A DNA stretch of 64,000 nt, taken from assembly GCF_022965805.1 (NCBI RefSeq), contig NC_133102.1:5712885-5776884 (forward strand), read 5' to 3'. Position 1 is the stretch's first letter; the number at the start of each line of letters is the position of its first letter. Positions 16,295 to 28,281 of the stretch are shown here, piece by piece. The position numbers and the translations under genes were made by a program. Under the pieces are notes generated by a model. That model did no database searches. It was not told the DNA's origin and worked only from the letters and a program-made list of their open reading frames with translations. The DNA comes from Primulina eburnea. Taxonomy: Eukaryota > Streptophyta > Magnoliopsida > Lamiales > Gesneriaceae.

Positions 16295-16821
16295 GGGGTT
16301 GTTTGGTTCATGGGATTAGGTGGGTTTATGATTGTTAAACCCACCTAATCAAGCGTTTGGTACGATTTTTATTTAACCAACTCGATCACTCGTATAAATG
16401 ATTATGTTGTATAAGGTGATAAAATAATCACTCCTCACCTCTTAGGATTATTTATCCAACTCTTAATCCATCATATTTTTCCAATTTTACTCTTTTCTTA
16501 TATTCAAACTCACCGCCACGACTGACGGCCGCCGCCTACTGCTGGCTGACAGCCGGAATACCGCAGCCGCCGTCGGTCGACCACCTCCGGCCGGCTGCCG
16601 CCTACTGACGGCAGCCGCCCGACCGACCATCGCCTCCACCGACCATCACATCGTCGCCGGAGTAAAGAAGGAGGAAAAAAGAAAAGGACAATTTTGTCAT
16701 TTCATAAAAAAATTCAAAAATACAATTTTAAATTATATATTACATTTTTATCACAATCATTTCTTTTATCATTTACATTCTAATAATCAGTTTATTTTTA
16801 TCTTCTAAATCAAACGTAACC
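16295..16821. mobile_element. Putative MITE with GC-rich core
   Basis: The left end GGGGTTGTTTGGTTCATGGG and the right end ...ATCAAACGTAACC are imperfect inverted repeats of the GTTTGGTT type seen in hAT or Harbinger MITEs. A perfect 14-bp stem (16314-16327 with 16337-16350, GATTAGGTGGGTTT) follows the left end. The centre (about 16510-16665) is strikingly GC-rich, with repeated GCCGCC and CGACCGACC motifs. No clear target duplication could be read, so the ends are approximate. Confidence 0.45.
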
Positions 16822-17657
16822 TTAGTTATTTAATTATATGATTTTGAAGTGATTTATTACTTGATTGTCAGAATATAACTACGATATTGTAATTAAATTT
16901 AGTAAAAAAATATATAGGAATAAAAATATCAAACCTCATTAAATACAAGAAGTATAAAAATATCACGTGCATAGAGGAGGATTTATCAGATCGAAAAGTT
17001 TGGCACAACCCGACATTCTCCGAGGTTTAGTGGCATAAAAGGGAGAAAACATGGGTTAAAAATTTAATGTTCGGTACAAAACGAGAGTACGACTAAAAAT
17101 TACATTAATATCTACATTTTAATTCATTATTTGAATCCTGAAATACGATGATAAATACTTATAGTATGAAGATAATGGATTGAAACATATAAATAACTAG
17201 AGGTGAGAAAAAATATGGAATTTTCGGTATGTCGATAATATCATATCGAAAAAATATCGAATTAGTGGAATTTTCGGTATACTGAAGATTTCGGTACAAT
17301 ATTGTAACGATACTGAATTTTTAGTTATGATAATGATATGGAATTAAAAAATTTTACTATATACCGAAAGAATATATAATCTTAAAATATAAAATATTTT
17401 AAAACAATAAATCTATAAAATTCAAAAAATTTAAGGTTTTTTCTATATATCGATATGGTACCGAAATACTGTACACTTTCGATGTAATCGATATGTTAAT
17501 TATATGTATCGAAATTTTCGATATGTTGAAAAAAAAAAATCAAATCCCCGATATTACTTACTTGAACACCATAAATTAAAGTAGCAACTTAATACAAATA
17601 CAAAAATCCAAATCAACTATAGAACTAGATTAATTTATGATTTATTAAATGCATAAT
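16822..17657. other. Intergenic, with a degenerate repeat
   Basis: AT-rich. From about 17215 to 17560 there are recurring TTTTCGGTAT, TACCGAA and TATCGAT motifs in both orientations, typical of a decayed dispersed plant repeat of unknown class. No gene is seen. Confidence 0.4.
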
Positions 17658-17666
17658 TATTTTTTA

Positions 17667-17847
17667 GACAAAAACTTGTGTGAGACGGTCTCACGGGTCA
17701 TATCTGTGAGACGGATCTTTTATTTGGGTCACCCATGAAAAAATATTACTTTTTATGCTAAGAGTATTACTTTTTATTGTGAATATGAGTAGGTTGACCC
17801 GTCTCACAGATTATGATCCGTGAGACGGTCTCACACGAGACTCACTC
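17667..17847 (+). mobile_element. Mutator-type MITE, same family, copy 4
   Basis: This 181-bp copy has a perfect 9-bp flanking repeat TATTTTTTA (17658-17666 and 17848-17856). It begins GACAAAAACTTGTGTGAGAC, ends GAGACTCACTC and is among the best-preserved copies, so it is a good reference for the family. Confidence 0.88.
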
Positions 17848-18172
17848 TATTTTTTAAATGTGTAAATTTACAAATTCATAATTATTTAATTTCAGCTCAA
17901 ACTCTCTATCAACTTTGATAGGGATAATATCTATTTTCGTCCTTTTCGTTAACCGCTTTTCCCATTTCAGTCCCACATGATTTTTGGTCCCTACCGTCAT
18001 CCCAAAGTTAAGGTTAACGTTGACTTGACATTAGCGATGGTTTAATATAAACCGTCGCTAATTAGCGACGGGTTTTCAAAACTTCGTTGCTAATTAGCGA
18101 CGGTTTAATATTTTCATAAAATAAAAAAAATTAATTTTAAGAGAGAAAAATTAGAGTAGGTTTAATAGACAG

Positions 18173-19321
18173 TTTGCGACGGATTTTACTAGAACCGTCG
18201 CTAATAGTGACGGTAAAATTATTAACATTGAAGAATAGACAATTCAGCGACGGTTTTTAATAAACCGTCGCTAATTAGCGACAGGTTTTAAAAACTTCGT
18301 CGCTAATTAGCGACGGTTTAATATTTTCATAAAATAAAAAAATTAATTTTAATAATTTTAAAAAAAAACTTAGAATCGGACTCTGCTAACAATATTAATG
18401 ATCTTAACTAACACTTAAAAATTTACAAAAAATTAAAGCGAAAAAGTTTACCCTAACTCGAAACTAAAATCGTGTAAGAGAAAAAAAATTTAAGTGTTGT
18501 TAAGTGGTGTGGATGAAATGGAAAGAGAGAAAAATATTTTCGACGGATTTTACTAGAACCGTTTGCGACGGATTTTACTAGAACCGTCGCTAATAGTGAC
18601 GGTAAAATTATTAACATTGAAGAATAGACAATTCAGCGACGGTTTTTAATAAACCGTCGCTACTTAGCGACAGGTTTTAAAAACTTCGTCGCTAATTAGC
18701 GACGGTTTAATATTTTCATAAAATAAAAAAATAATTTTAATAATTTTAAAAAAAAACTTAGAATCGGACTCTGCTAACAATATTAATGATCTTAACTAAC
18801 ACTTAAAAATTTACAAAAAATTAAAGCGAAAAAGTTTACCCTAACTCGAAACTAAAATCGTGTAAGAGAAAAAAAATTTAAGTGTTGTTAAGTGGTGTGG
18901 ATGAAATGGAAAGAGAGAAAAATATTTTCGACGGATTTTACTAGAACCGTTTGCGACGGATTTTACTAGAACCGTCGCTAATAGTGACGGTAAAATTATT
19001 AACATTGAAGAATAGACAATTCAGCGACGGTTTTTAATAAACCGTCGCTAATTAGCGACAGGTTTTAAAAACTTCGTCGCTAATTAGCGACGGTTTAATA
19101 TTTTCATAAAATAAAAAAATTAATTTTAATAATTTTAAAAAAAAACTTAGAATCGGACTCTGCTAACAATATTAATGATCTTAACTAACACTTAAAAATT
19201 TACAAAAAATTAAAGCGAAAAAGTTTACCCTAACTCGAAACTAAAATCGTGTAAGAGAAAAAAAATTTAAGTGTTGTTAAGTGGTGTGGATGAAATGGAA
19301 AGAGAGTATTTTTATAGACAG
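18173..19321 (+). repeat. Three tandem copies of a 388-bp unit
   Basis: Unit starts (TTTGCGACGGATTTTACTAG) are at 18173, 18562 and 18950, so the periods are 389 and 388, then 372 to the diverged fourth start at 19322. The copies are nearly identical, so the amplification is recent. Each unit carries several palindromes built on GTCGCTAATTAGCGAC. Confidence 0.9.
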
Positions 19322-19389
19322 TTTGCGACGAGTTTTGGTAACACCGTCGCTAATAGCGACGGTAATATTATTAACCTTGAAGTATAGAC

Positions 19390-19830
19390 GGTTTTGCAAT
19401 CATCGTCGCTATTTTACCAAAAGCATAAAACAAACTGTCTATAAATATACTCTCTTTCCATTTTCATACACACCACTTCACAACACTTAAAAAATTTTCT
19501 CTTACGCGATTTTAGTTTCGACTTAGGGTAAACTTTTTCGCTTTAATTTTTTGTAAATTTTTAAGTATTAGTTAAGATCATTAATATTGTTAGCATAGTC
19601 CGATTCTAAGTTTTTTTAAAAAAATTTATTAAAAGTAATTTTTTATTTTATGGATATAAAAACCGTCGCTAATTAGCGACGAGTTAGATCATCGTCGCTA
19701 ATTAGCGACGGTTTGTAAAACTCCGTGGCTAATTAGCGACGGTGTAACAAACCGTCGCTAATTAGCGACGGTTTAATATTTCCATTAAATAAAAAAAATT
19801 AATTTTAATAAATTTTTTTAAAAAAACTTA
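19390..19830 (-). repeat. Inverted copy of the 388-bp unit
   Basis: The segment from AACTGTCTATAAATATACTC through GTTAGCATAGTCCGATTC is the diverged reverse complement of the tandem unit (compare GAATCGGACTCTGCTAACAA). Together with the units at 18173-19321 it makes a large fold-back with its loop near 19322-19430. Confidence 0.85.
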
Positions 19831-20070
19831 AAATTTATTTTATGAAAATAGTAACGACACTAATTAGCGACGGCTTTTGAAAAACCGTCGCTAATATTTG
19901 CAGTTTTTCACAAGTCAACGTTAAACTTAACGTCAGAGTAACGGTATGGACCAATTCGAGAATATTTTGAAAACATGAAGGATTATTTACGCAGTCAAAA
20001 ATCATGTGGGACTGAAATGGGAAAAGCGGTTAACGAAAAGGACGAAAATGGGTATTATCCCACTTTGATA

Positions 20071-20558
20071 AGTTCAAGTTTTTTTCCTTCTTTTGAGGTT
20101 GGAAGCTGAAAAGGTGGCAAATTAATTGGATTATTATTTTTTCCATTTTCAAACTCAAATTCCCTTTGTCAGATCTCAACGCTCCTCTGGTTGGCTGGCT
20201 CTGTGAAGTATTTCGAATGATTATATATTATATATTAGCAAAAGCTGGTCTAAAGAACTCAATTGCAATATTTTTACTCGAATTTACAATATCGAGCCAC
20301 CTTATACTCTGTTTTTCGTGAATGTTGGCTTTTTGGTGTGGATAAAGCGTGGAATTTGTGTTCGATTCATGGTAATGCAGTCTTCAAATACGAAGGTTGT
20401 GGCCGTAATTTTGAAGTATTTGGGATTTTGATCTGGGTTTGGGTTTTATGCTCTTGTTTTGAGCAATGTCACCTTAGACGTTGTTTGGAACTTGCTTTCA
20501 GAAAAGAAGAGTAATCGCAGAATTTTTGATTGGATTCAGAGCTCTTTTGGGCGGAAAT
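20071..20558. promoter_or_regulatory. Upstream region of the myosin VIII gene
   Basis: This lies between the Mutator-like element and the myosin ATG. AT-rich to about 20260, then with more balanced composition as expected for a 5' UTR. The frame is open upstream from 20481, but the family N-terminus (MLSISSNSMSRSSLEQML) starts at 20559. No certain TATA box was found. Confidence 0.4.
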
Positions 20559-23500
20559 ATGTTGTCTATATCGTCAAATTCGATGTCCCGGAGCTCTTTG
20601 GAGCAAATGTTGGATTTGCTCCAGCGAAGAGACGAGAATGAGAAGCCGAAGGACTTGCCTCCAGCACTTCCCGTCCGTCCCAAGCTCGCCTCTCGGGCAA
20701 GGCTTCCTTCCGCCAAGCGACCGCTGCCAACGGTCATCGAAGATGGGGAAGCTGAACCACATTCGAGTCCATCAGATTGCAATGTGAAGAAGGAAATTTT
20801 GAAAGGCTTGATAAGGAATGAGCCGAATAGTTTTATGGCTAAAAAGGTCAGAGGAATGGACGCAGGAGAATCGCCCTGTATCATGGTTTCAGCTGAGAAG
20901 GAAGAACAAGAGTCACAATTGGAGGAGGACACCGCCAAGCTCGTGGATTCGTCCCCTGGATCTCTCTTGGGGTTCAGGGACTTTGCGGGGAACGATAGCC
21001 TAAAACATTTCATGAAAAAGGTAGTCAATTCGGTTGATCTTTGTTTGTTTCTTGTTTGAATTAAGTGATATTTATGTTAAAATTTCTAAAAACGCAGTCA
21101 TGATTATTTTTAACGACGGGTTTTGGATGGATAGAGGGGAATTAGACAAAGAACGTTTTATAGCCTGTTCAAGCTTCTTCATTTAAGCTCCAAAATGTAC
21201 AGTTGAAGTTTGTAGAAAAAAAATTATCTCTGCTGTTTTGGGGTTATTATTTGCGTACTGTTCTTGTTACTATTTTGTGAAATTTTGGGACATCTTTGTG
21301 TACTGTACATTAATCAATTTTCTGAGATTAGGCCTTTTCTGCAAAATGGAAATCAATCGTTGCCCACATCTCTGCTTCATCATCTGGCTATTAATACAAT
21401 TTACACATTTAGATCTGCACATTTAAACATTTTATTAAGTTGAAATTCTTATGATCTACATGATATTAAGATTCATTGACCATTGAATCATGTGTATTTT
21501 TAGCATCACTTTCTCATTTTTTTTCCAGAAACTTCGTGTTTGGTGTCAGCTACATAATGGACTTTGGGAATTAGGGAAAATAATTTCAACTACAGGGGAG
21601 AAAGCTTCTGTTGTGCTACCCGATAGAAGTGTTAGTTATATGTTTCACTATCTATCATAAAGTAATCACGTTGAAGATGAATAAGTAATGTTTTTTTTTA
21701 ATATGGAAAATAGATTTCCACAAAGCGAGTTGCTTGCTCAACATTGTTTTTGGAGATATTAGTTTAGTAATTAGTTGATATAGCGTTCTTTTATTAGGGA
21801 GCTTTAAGTATGATTGGAATCAGCAAAGAAGATCAGGAACATGCCTTTGAGATGATTTCTGCAGTATTGTGGTTGGGAAATATATCATTTCATGTTGTTG
21901 ACTTTGAAAACCACATCGAGGTTGTTGCTGATGAAGGTAAGTTAAATATCTGACTTCACTTTTGTTTCTTTTGCCTCCTCATTGCTTGTGTTTGTTCTAT
22001 ATGGTTCGCTTTGAAAGAGATAACATTTTTGAGTTGCATAAGAGGAGAAAAACTTTTTACATAAGATGAACTTCTGTTAGAAAAATCATCAAGCATGAAC
22101 GTCTAATCTGTTGAGTCGGATGATGTAGATGATCGGCAGCAGCAGCAGCCTCACAGCAGCTTGTTGATATGAGAGAAGTAACCGATGAGATTAGATAACT
22201 TTTGTTGAGTATGAATGAGGACATATCTGTTCAGAAGCAACCTAGACATGTTTCTCCGCCCTAGTAAATTAGTTCTACACGATCTTAATGCACCTGTAAT
22301 TATCTTAAATTTCTTTGTTTTCTTTGACTCGTAGCTGTTTTTAAGGTAAGGTTGAACACAGGTGCCTGAAATTTTTGATATCCATGCTAATGTATAGGTG
22401 CTTTCATTTACCAAATCATAGTTAGTTTCCTTTATCTGATGCAGCTGTTACCAATGCCGCTAGCTTGATAGGCTGCAGTGCACAGGACCTAATACATGCT
22501 TTGTCATCCTGTAGAATACAAGATGGAAATGTAGAAGTCACCGAGAGGCTGACACTACAAAAGGTTCATTAAAAAATATTTCATGTTTGTTCTTCAAAGA
22601 TTAGCTGTTTCTTGGTCTCACAACCATACAGAGTTGCACCAATATTTCTTGCCAGTCCTCTGGCACATGCAATGCGTTCTTTGAGAAAGATTATGTATTC
22701 TTTAATAAACTCAACTACCAATCCGTTTTAACTAAAATAGAATCTATTTTTATTTTTGATTTAGGCAAGAGATACAAGAGATGCACTAGCAAAGTTCATG
22801 TATGCGAGCTTGTTCTATTGGCTTGTAGAAGAGATCAATTCAGCTCTTGCAGTGAGCAAACAGCACTCTGGGAAATCCATAAGCATTCTAGATGTTCACG
22901 GGTTTGAATCATTTGAAGTAAAAATTGGTCAAGTTTTTGTTGTTTCTGAATTCTGATATTATAATATACCCATATTTCACTCCTGTTCATTCTTCTTTTT
23001 TTTTGCATTTTTGCTCCAGAAAAATAGTTTTGAACAGTTTTGCATAAATTATGCTCATGAGAGGCTCCAGCAACATTTTACTCGGCATCTTTTCAAACTT
23101 GTGCAAGATGTAAGCAACGTATATGTTACCATGAGTGCAAAATAAGGCATGGCATGGTTGGTTCATACCACGCCCCTTTAACATGTCCATTTGCAAGAAA
23201 TTGAACCACATTACTGCAGTTATCATTGATTATGATAATCTGCTAAAAGGCTGGGCTTCCTATCTGGCGAAACAATAAATCTGAGGCAGATTATTGTGCT
23301 TGCAATTTTATCCTATATGACTTATCTTGCACAATCAAGAATTTACTGAGACTCAAATATTTTTTTGTCCAGTTTCAGATTCTTACACTGTTTCAACACT
23401 TGTTTGGCATGACATTTTGAGTTTAGAAAAACTTGGGAAATGGCGGCTTTGGACATGGCTAGCATGCATATGGGGGTCACCCTGATATAGTTTAATCCCT

Positions 23501-24899
23501 GAGGGTGTGCCAACAGTTTAAAAATTGTAGAGAAGTTTTTAATAATTTTCAAATTCTTCACATGAATTTGAGGCTTGATTAATGACAAATTTTGTTGCTT
23601 GCATTCACTCTTTTGACTTTTATGCGAACATGAATCATTATCTAGATTTTTAATGTCGCAGACTTGCTTTAAGTGCTTTGTTAGTGTACATGTGGACATT
23701 TTGGTTCTTTATTAATGTATGCGTGGACATGGAATAGCATTGTCATGTCTTAAAATTTTCAAGAGTTCTGCCCCATCTGTGCACGTTGATGTGCCATTTC
23801 GTGCACAAGATAGCACTCCTTGGGCTTTCAGTAGCTCATAGATTTTCAGTTGAGTCTTTTTAGAAGATTCCTGGAATATTTTTCTAGTACTCTAAATGTT
23901 ATGCATAATGATGACATAAAGATTCCAGGAGTACGAGGTTGATGGAATTGACTGGACAAAAGTTGATTTTGTAGACAACCAAGACTGTTTAGATCTCTTT
24001 GAGAAGGTATTTCTTTTCTCCATGTATTGTATGCTTAGGAGTCTATCATGTTTTCTTACCTCTTCTTTATTTTTTTATTTTTTCATTTTTTATCCTTTTG
24101 GTTTTCTTATTTCCTTTTAGAATTCCTTTTCTAATGCATTCAAGATTTTACATGGTTAATCTAAATATATGTTTATGTGGTGGGGTCCCTGTAAATTATG
24201 TCTAGGCCAAGACTTATTGTTGGTAGAGAATTGGTAACATTTCTTACTTCCAAATTCATGTGTGCTCCCTGCTTCCATCTTTAGATTTATGTTTAATATA
24301 AACCTGTAATAGACTTATAGGCATATTCACTCGTGCAAGAAAAATAGAAGGTTGTTGGAACAGTATAGTGTAATTCTTATAGTTTGTTTTGTCTATCGGC
24401 AGAGGCCTAGTGGGATAATATCTTTGTTGGATGAAGAATCAAGTTTCCTCAATGCCACAGCATTGACTTTTGCTTGTAAGCTTAAGCAGCACCTGAATGC
24501 TCATAGTTGCTTTAAAGGAGATAGAGATGGAGCATTCAGTGTCTACCATTCCTGTGGAGAGGTTAGTTTTAAATATCGTTGTGCCTTTGCTTCTCGGATG
24601 GTCTATGATAAATGATAATCATATTGTCAGGGAATGTTTTATTTTTGAAAAGCATTCAGCAAGTATTTGATTTTATATAATACTTTAGTATCTTATGCGT
24701 TGTCTAGTTTCATGTGAGTTTGCCCAACTTATTTATGTGCACATTAGATTTCCAAGTGTCTTGGGACTGCTGCTGCATCTAACCATTTGCTTCAAATTAT
24801 TAAGACCTGGTCTTTCCAGCAACATATATCAGTTTCATGTATTAAGTTCAATCATGCAATAAAGTGATTTTAATAGCTAAGCCTTCTCTTCAATTTTTC

Positions 24900-27800
24900 T
24901 TTTTATGTTACAATAGTTCTGTTGAGAGGCAAAGCTGAAAATGCGTCTCTTCCGAAAATCTTAATAGAGTTATTTCACTGAATATCTTAACTGCAAGTTG
25001 GTTAGAAACGGGCATGTATTCAACACTAATGATGCCTTGCTCCAACTTTTCTTTAACAAAGTGTCGATCAACTTTTACGTACCTTGTCCTATCGTGATGA
25101 ACAAGATTTTGAATGCAGATTGTTGTTTTGTTGTCACAAAAAGCTGTGGGATCCATGAATGTTAATTTTAATTTTTCCATCATGCGTCTTATCCAATTGA
25201 GTTCACATACTCCTTGAGTCGTGGCTCTATATTCTGATTCTGCACTACTTCTTGCAACAACAAACGGTTTCTTTTTGCTCCAAATAACCAAATTTCCCCA
25301 AATTGAAGTGCAATACCCAGATGTAGATTTGTGTCAGTGATAGATCCAGCCCAGTCTGTACCGGTGAAGTCCTTCACTCGATGATCACTGGTTTTTGCAA
25401 AAAGAGACCTCTGCCCGGAATCTGTTTTAAGTATCTCAAAATTCTGTATACAACATCTAGATGGCCCTAACATAGGGAGTGCATATACTGACGTACTAAA
25501 CTCACATCAAAATCAATATCTGGGTGAGTATGAGACATAAATAAGTTTCCCAAGAAGATGCTGATATCTTTCTTTATACACCGGTTTTCCTTCGATACCC
25601 GACTCAATTGGAGTTTTACTAGGTTTGCAGCCAAGCATGCATGTTTCTTCTAGAAGGTCTAAAGTGTATTTTCGTTGGGAACTGAAATACCCTTTTGTTT
25701 CGAACAAATTCCATCCCCAGAAAGTATTTCAGAAGTCCAAGATCTTTGACTTCAAGCTATCATCGACTTGATATCTTCAATATCATGGCGATCATTCACT
25801 GTTACAATGATGTCATCAACATATACTGTAAAAATAATGATGCTTTCTTCTTTTGAATGTTTGACAAAAAGGGTATGATCTGCTTGTCCCTGGCTATATC
25901 CGAATTTTTTTATTGCCTTGGAAAACCTTTCAAACCATGCACATGATGACTATTTCAACCCATAGAGAGATTTGTTGAGTTTACAACAGTCTGCTTTCTC
26001 GAATCATGGAGGTTGGCTTATATAGACTTTTTCAGTTGGCTTATATAATGCATTTTTATATAGCAAAACTGATGCAGTGACCAGTCAAGATTTGAAGAAG
26101 ATTTGTAAAAGCAGACTGTTTGTAAACTCAACATGGTAAGGATCGAAGAATTTGGCGACTGGTGCGAATGTCTAGGTATGATCAATGCCATAGGTTTGAG
26201 TGAATCCTTGGCTACCAGATGTGCTTTGTGCCTTTCAGTTGAACCGTCTGCCTTGTACTTGATTGTAACACCCATTTGCATCCCACTGTGTTTTTCCCTT
26301 TTGGGAATTCAACCAAGTTCCATGTCTGATTCTGTTTCAACACATTCATTTCTTCGAAAACTGTTGTTCGCCACTCAGGAACTGTTAAGTGCTTCTTGGA
26401 TTAGACCCGAGAATCATCAGACTTGACAGACTCGAGGTAAATGCACATAATGAATTAGATAAATTTGAATAAGATACAAAGTTAGAAATCAGGTGTTGAG
26501 TGCAAGATCTCAAACTTTTTCTGACTGCAATTGGAATATCAATGTCATGACAAGTACCTGATCAAGAATCTACCACTTGTTTGTTTTGTTGGCTTAGATC
26601 AGAATTCACAATAAAGGATGTACACCAAAATGTTTTTAAGGGAAGACGGTTGGAATTGGATAAATGTTGATATGGTCTTCTAAGGAGAGATAACAGGGTG
26701 TCAAAATTGATGGTTCGACTGGGTAGGCGATCGATGATATATGCAACATTAAGGATGACATCCACCATAGGTACTTTGGAACATGCATGATAAACATGAT
26801 GGCACAAGTGACTTTTAATAAAGGACAATCATTGCGTTCTGATACCCCATTTTGTTTTGGACTATCGACACAAGAACTCCGATGGATTATGCCTTGATGC
26901 CATAGGTATTCCTCGATAACCATATGGGAATATTCTCATTTGTTATCAATTCTAAGGTTCTGAATACCGCTTGGAATTGAGTTTGGACCATTTGGTGAAA
27001 TGTTTTGAAGGTTTTGTTGGCATCAGATTTATTATGAAGAAGGTATACATACCCAAGTAGCTCGCGTGTGGTCATCGATGAAAGTTATGAACCATCGTTT
27101 CCCATGGGATGTAGTGATTGATGAGTGACCCCAAATGTCGCCGTGGATCAATGAAAAAGGTGTAGAAGGTTTGTGGGGAAAAGATAAACGAGTATGTTTG
27201 GCTAATTGACAAATCTCACAAGAAGAAAACCAATATTTTTGTTATCAAATAACGATAGGAACAATCGTTTCAAATAAGAAAAAGTAGGACAACCAAAACG
27301 ATGATGCCATAGCATTATTTCCTTAGAACTAGAAACAAAATGAGAAACTACACTAGGCAAACAAGACTTAACGAACCATCAACAATCTTAATATGAGAGT
27401 GACTCGAACTATTGAGTATAAGAACAAAAAGGCTCAAGTCTCCTATCATGTGATCGGAGGCACCAGAGTCAATTATCCAAGATGGTTGAAATGATACACT
27501 AAAACTGACTGGAATTTATAAGATTGAGTCAAAGAATAAGACCCGCCCAACAATGGTGTTTGATTATCGACCAAGGAATTTTGGCCTTGTTTTAATTCTT
27601 TAAGCTTTGAATGTTGCTCAAATTATGAGAAGATTTTCCCGGTCAGAGTTCATTTTTCACGTCGCATCCCACACTTCTTTTGCGGTCTGAAACCAAAGAT
27701 AGTGACGATTGATGTTTTAGTTTCCATGGAGTTGATCAGCCAGCCAAGCACAATTGAATTTTCTGCCATCCAAGTTTTATACGAGGAGTCGATTAATTTG

Positions 27801-28281
27801 GGTGCTGTAAGATTGCCCAAGAGATAGCCAACTTCCCTCGGCTGCAAATAACGATCTTGACTGACTGGGCCCATTTTGTTTGTCGAGTATGATTTGCAGC
27901 GACGAAAAATCACCTTCGGAAAGGAAGGAATTTTCTGTTGGGAGCTTGTCGCCTTGGATTTTAGAAGCATAAGACTTGTTTGCATCGGAATGTCGATGGA
28001 GAAGAACCCTTCGGCTCTTGATACCATAAAGAACAAATTGGGATAGGAAAAATATATGAGAAATATTTCCCGTATCATCTGCAGCATACAATACACAATA
28101 ATATGATATAAGGCTAGAGCTAACCTCACTAAATTAGGCCTAATTAAATATTATCCTACCAAATACAAAATAAATTATTTATCTTATCAAATCACAATCA
28201 AATATTTTTAAATATTTAACCAGATTCATTCTAATCTTCACAGTTTAAGATTTAATCATGGCCATGAGATCATATTCAACA
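24900..28281 (-). mobile_element. Degenerate Ty1/copia retrotransposon in a myosin intron
   Basis: On the minus strand the order is a putative 5' LTR (28281-28027), primer binding site TGGTATCAAGAGCC (28026-28013), gag remnants (about 28000-27650), integrase (about 27075-26560: HRSSCVDSPKQNGVSERN), reverse transcriptase with YVDD at 25823-25812, and RNase H (about 25473-24940: RSSAESEYRATTQGVCELNW, KVDRHFVKEKLEQGII). Integrase before reverse transcriptase is the copia order. Many stops and frameshifts break it, and no 3' LTR was found near 24900. It lies antisense to the myosin in the 4-kb intron between exons ending 24561 and starting 28574. Confidence 0.88.
28027..28281 (-). mobile_element. 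Putative 5' LTR of the copia element
   Basis: On the minus strand it starts TGTTGAATATGATC and runs to the primer binding site complementary to initiator methionine tRNA. The expected terminal CA is not intact. It is assigned by position only, because no second LTR remains for comparison. Confidence 0.5.

Larger units (their letters stand above)
17921..20061. mobile_element. Non-autonomous Mutator-like element with internal tandem and inverted repeats (2141 bp)
   Basis: The element starts GGGATAATAT and ends TATTATCCC, and is flanked by a perfect 9-bp duplication ACTTTGATA (17912-17920 and 20062-20070). The terminal inverted repeats match over 66 bp with two mismatches; a further TIR stretch (GTTAACGTTGAC region) is offset by about 60 bp, which are missing from the left arm. 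A 9-bp duplication with long TIRs is diagnostic of Mutator-like elements. Inside, a unit of about 388 bp is repeated in tandem from about 18173, 18562 and 18950, with a shorter fourth start at 19322. From about 19390 to 19830 the same unit appears inverted. No transposase is encoded, so mobility would depend on an element elsewhere. Confidence 0.88.

Noticed and set aside
18173..19321. Regular repeats that could be mistaken for a CRISPR-like array
   Set aside because: The unit is 388 bp, tandem and without unique spacers, and lies between Mutator-type inverted ends in plant DNA.
21640..21797. Searched the short myosin intron for hidden motor exons
   Set aside because: No P-loop, switch I or other motor motif is present in any frame, and the intron is too short to hold them.
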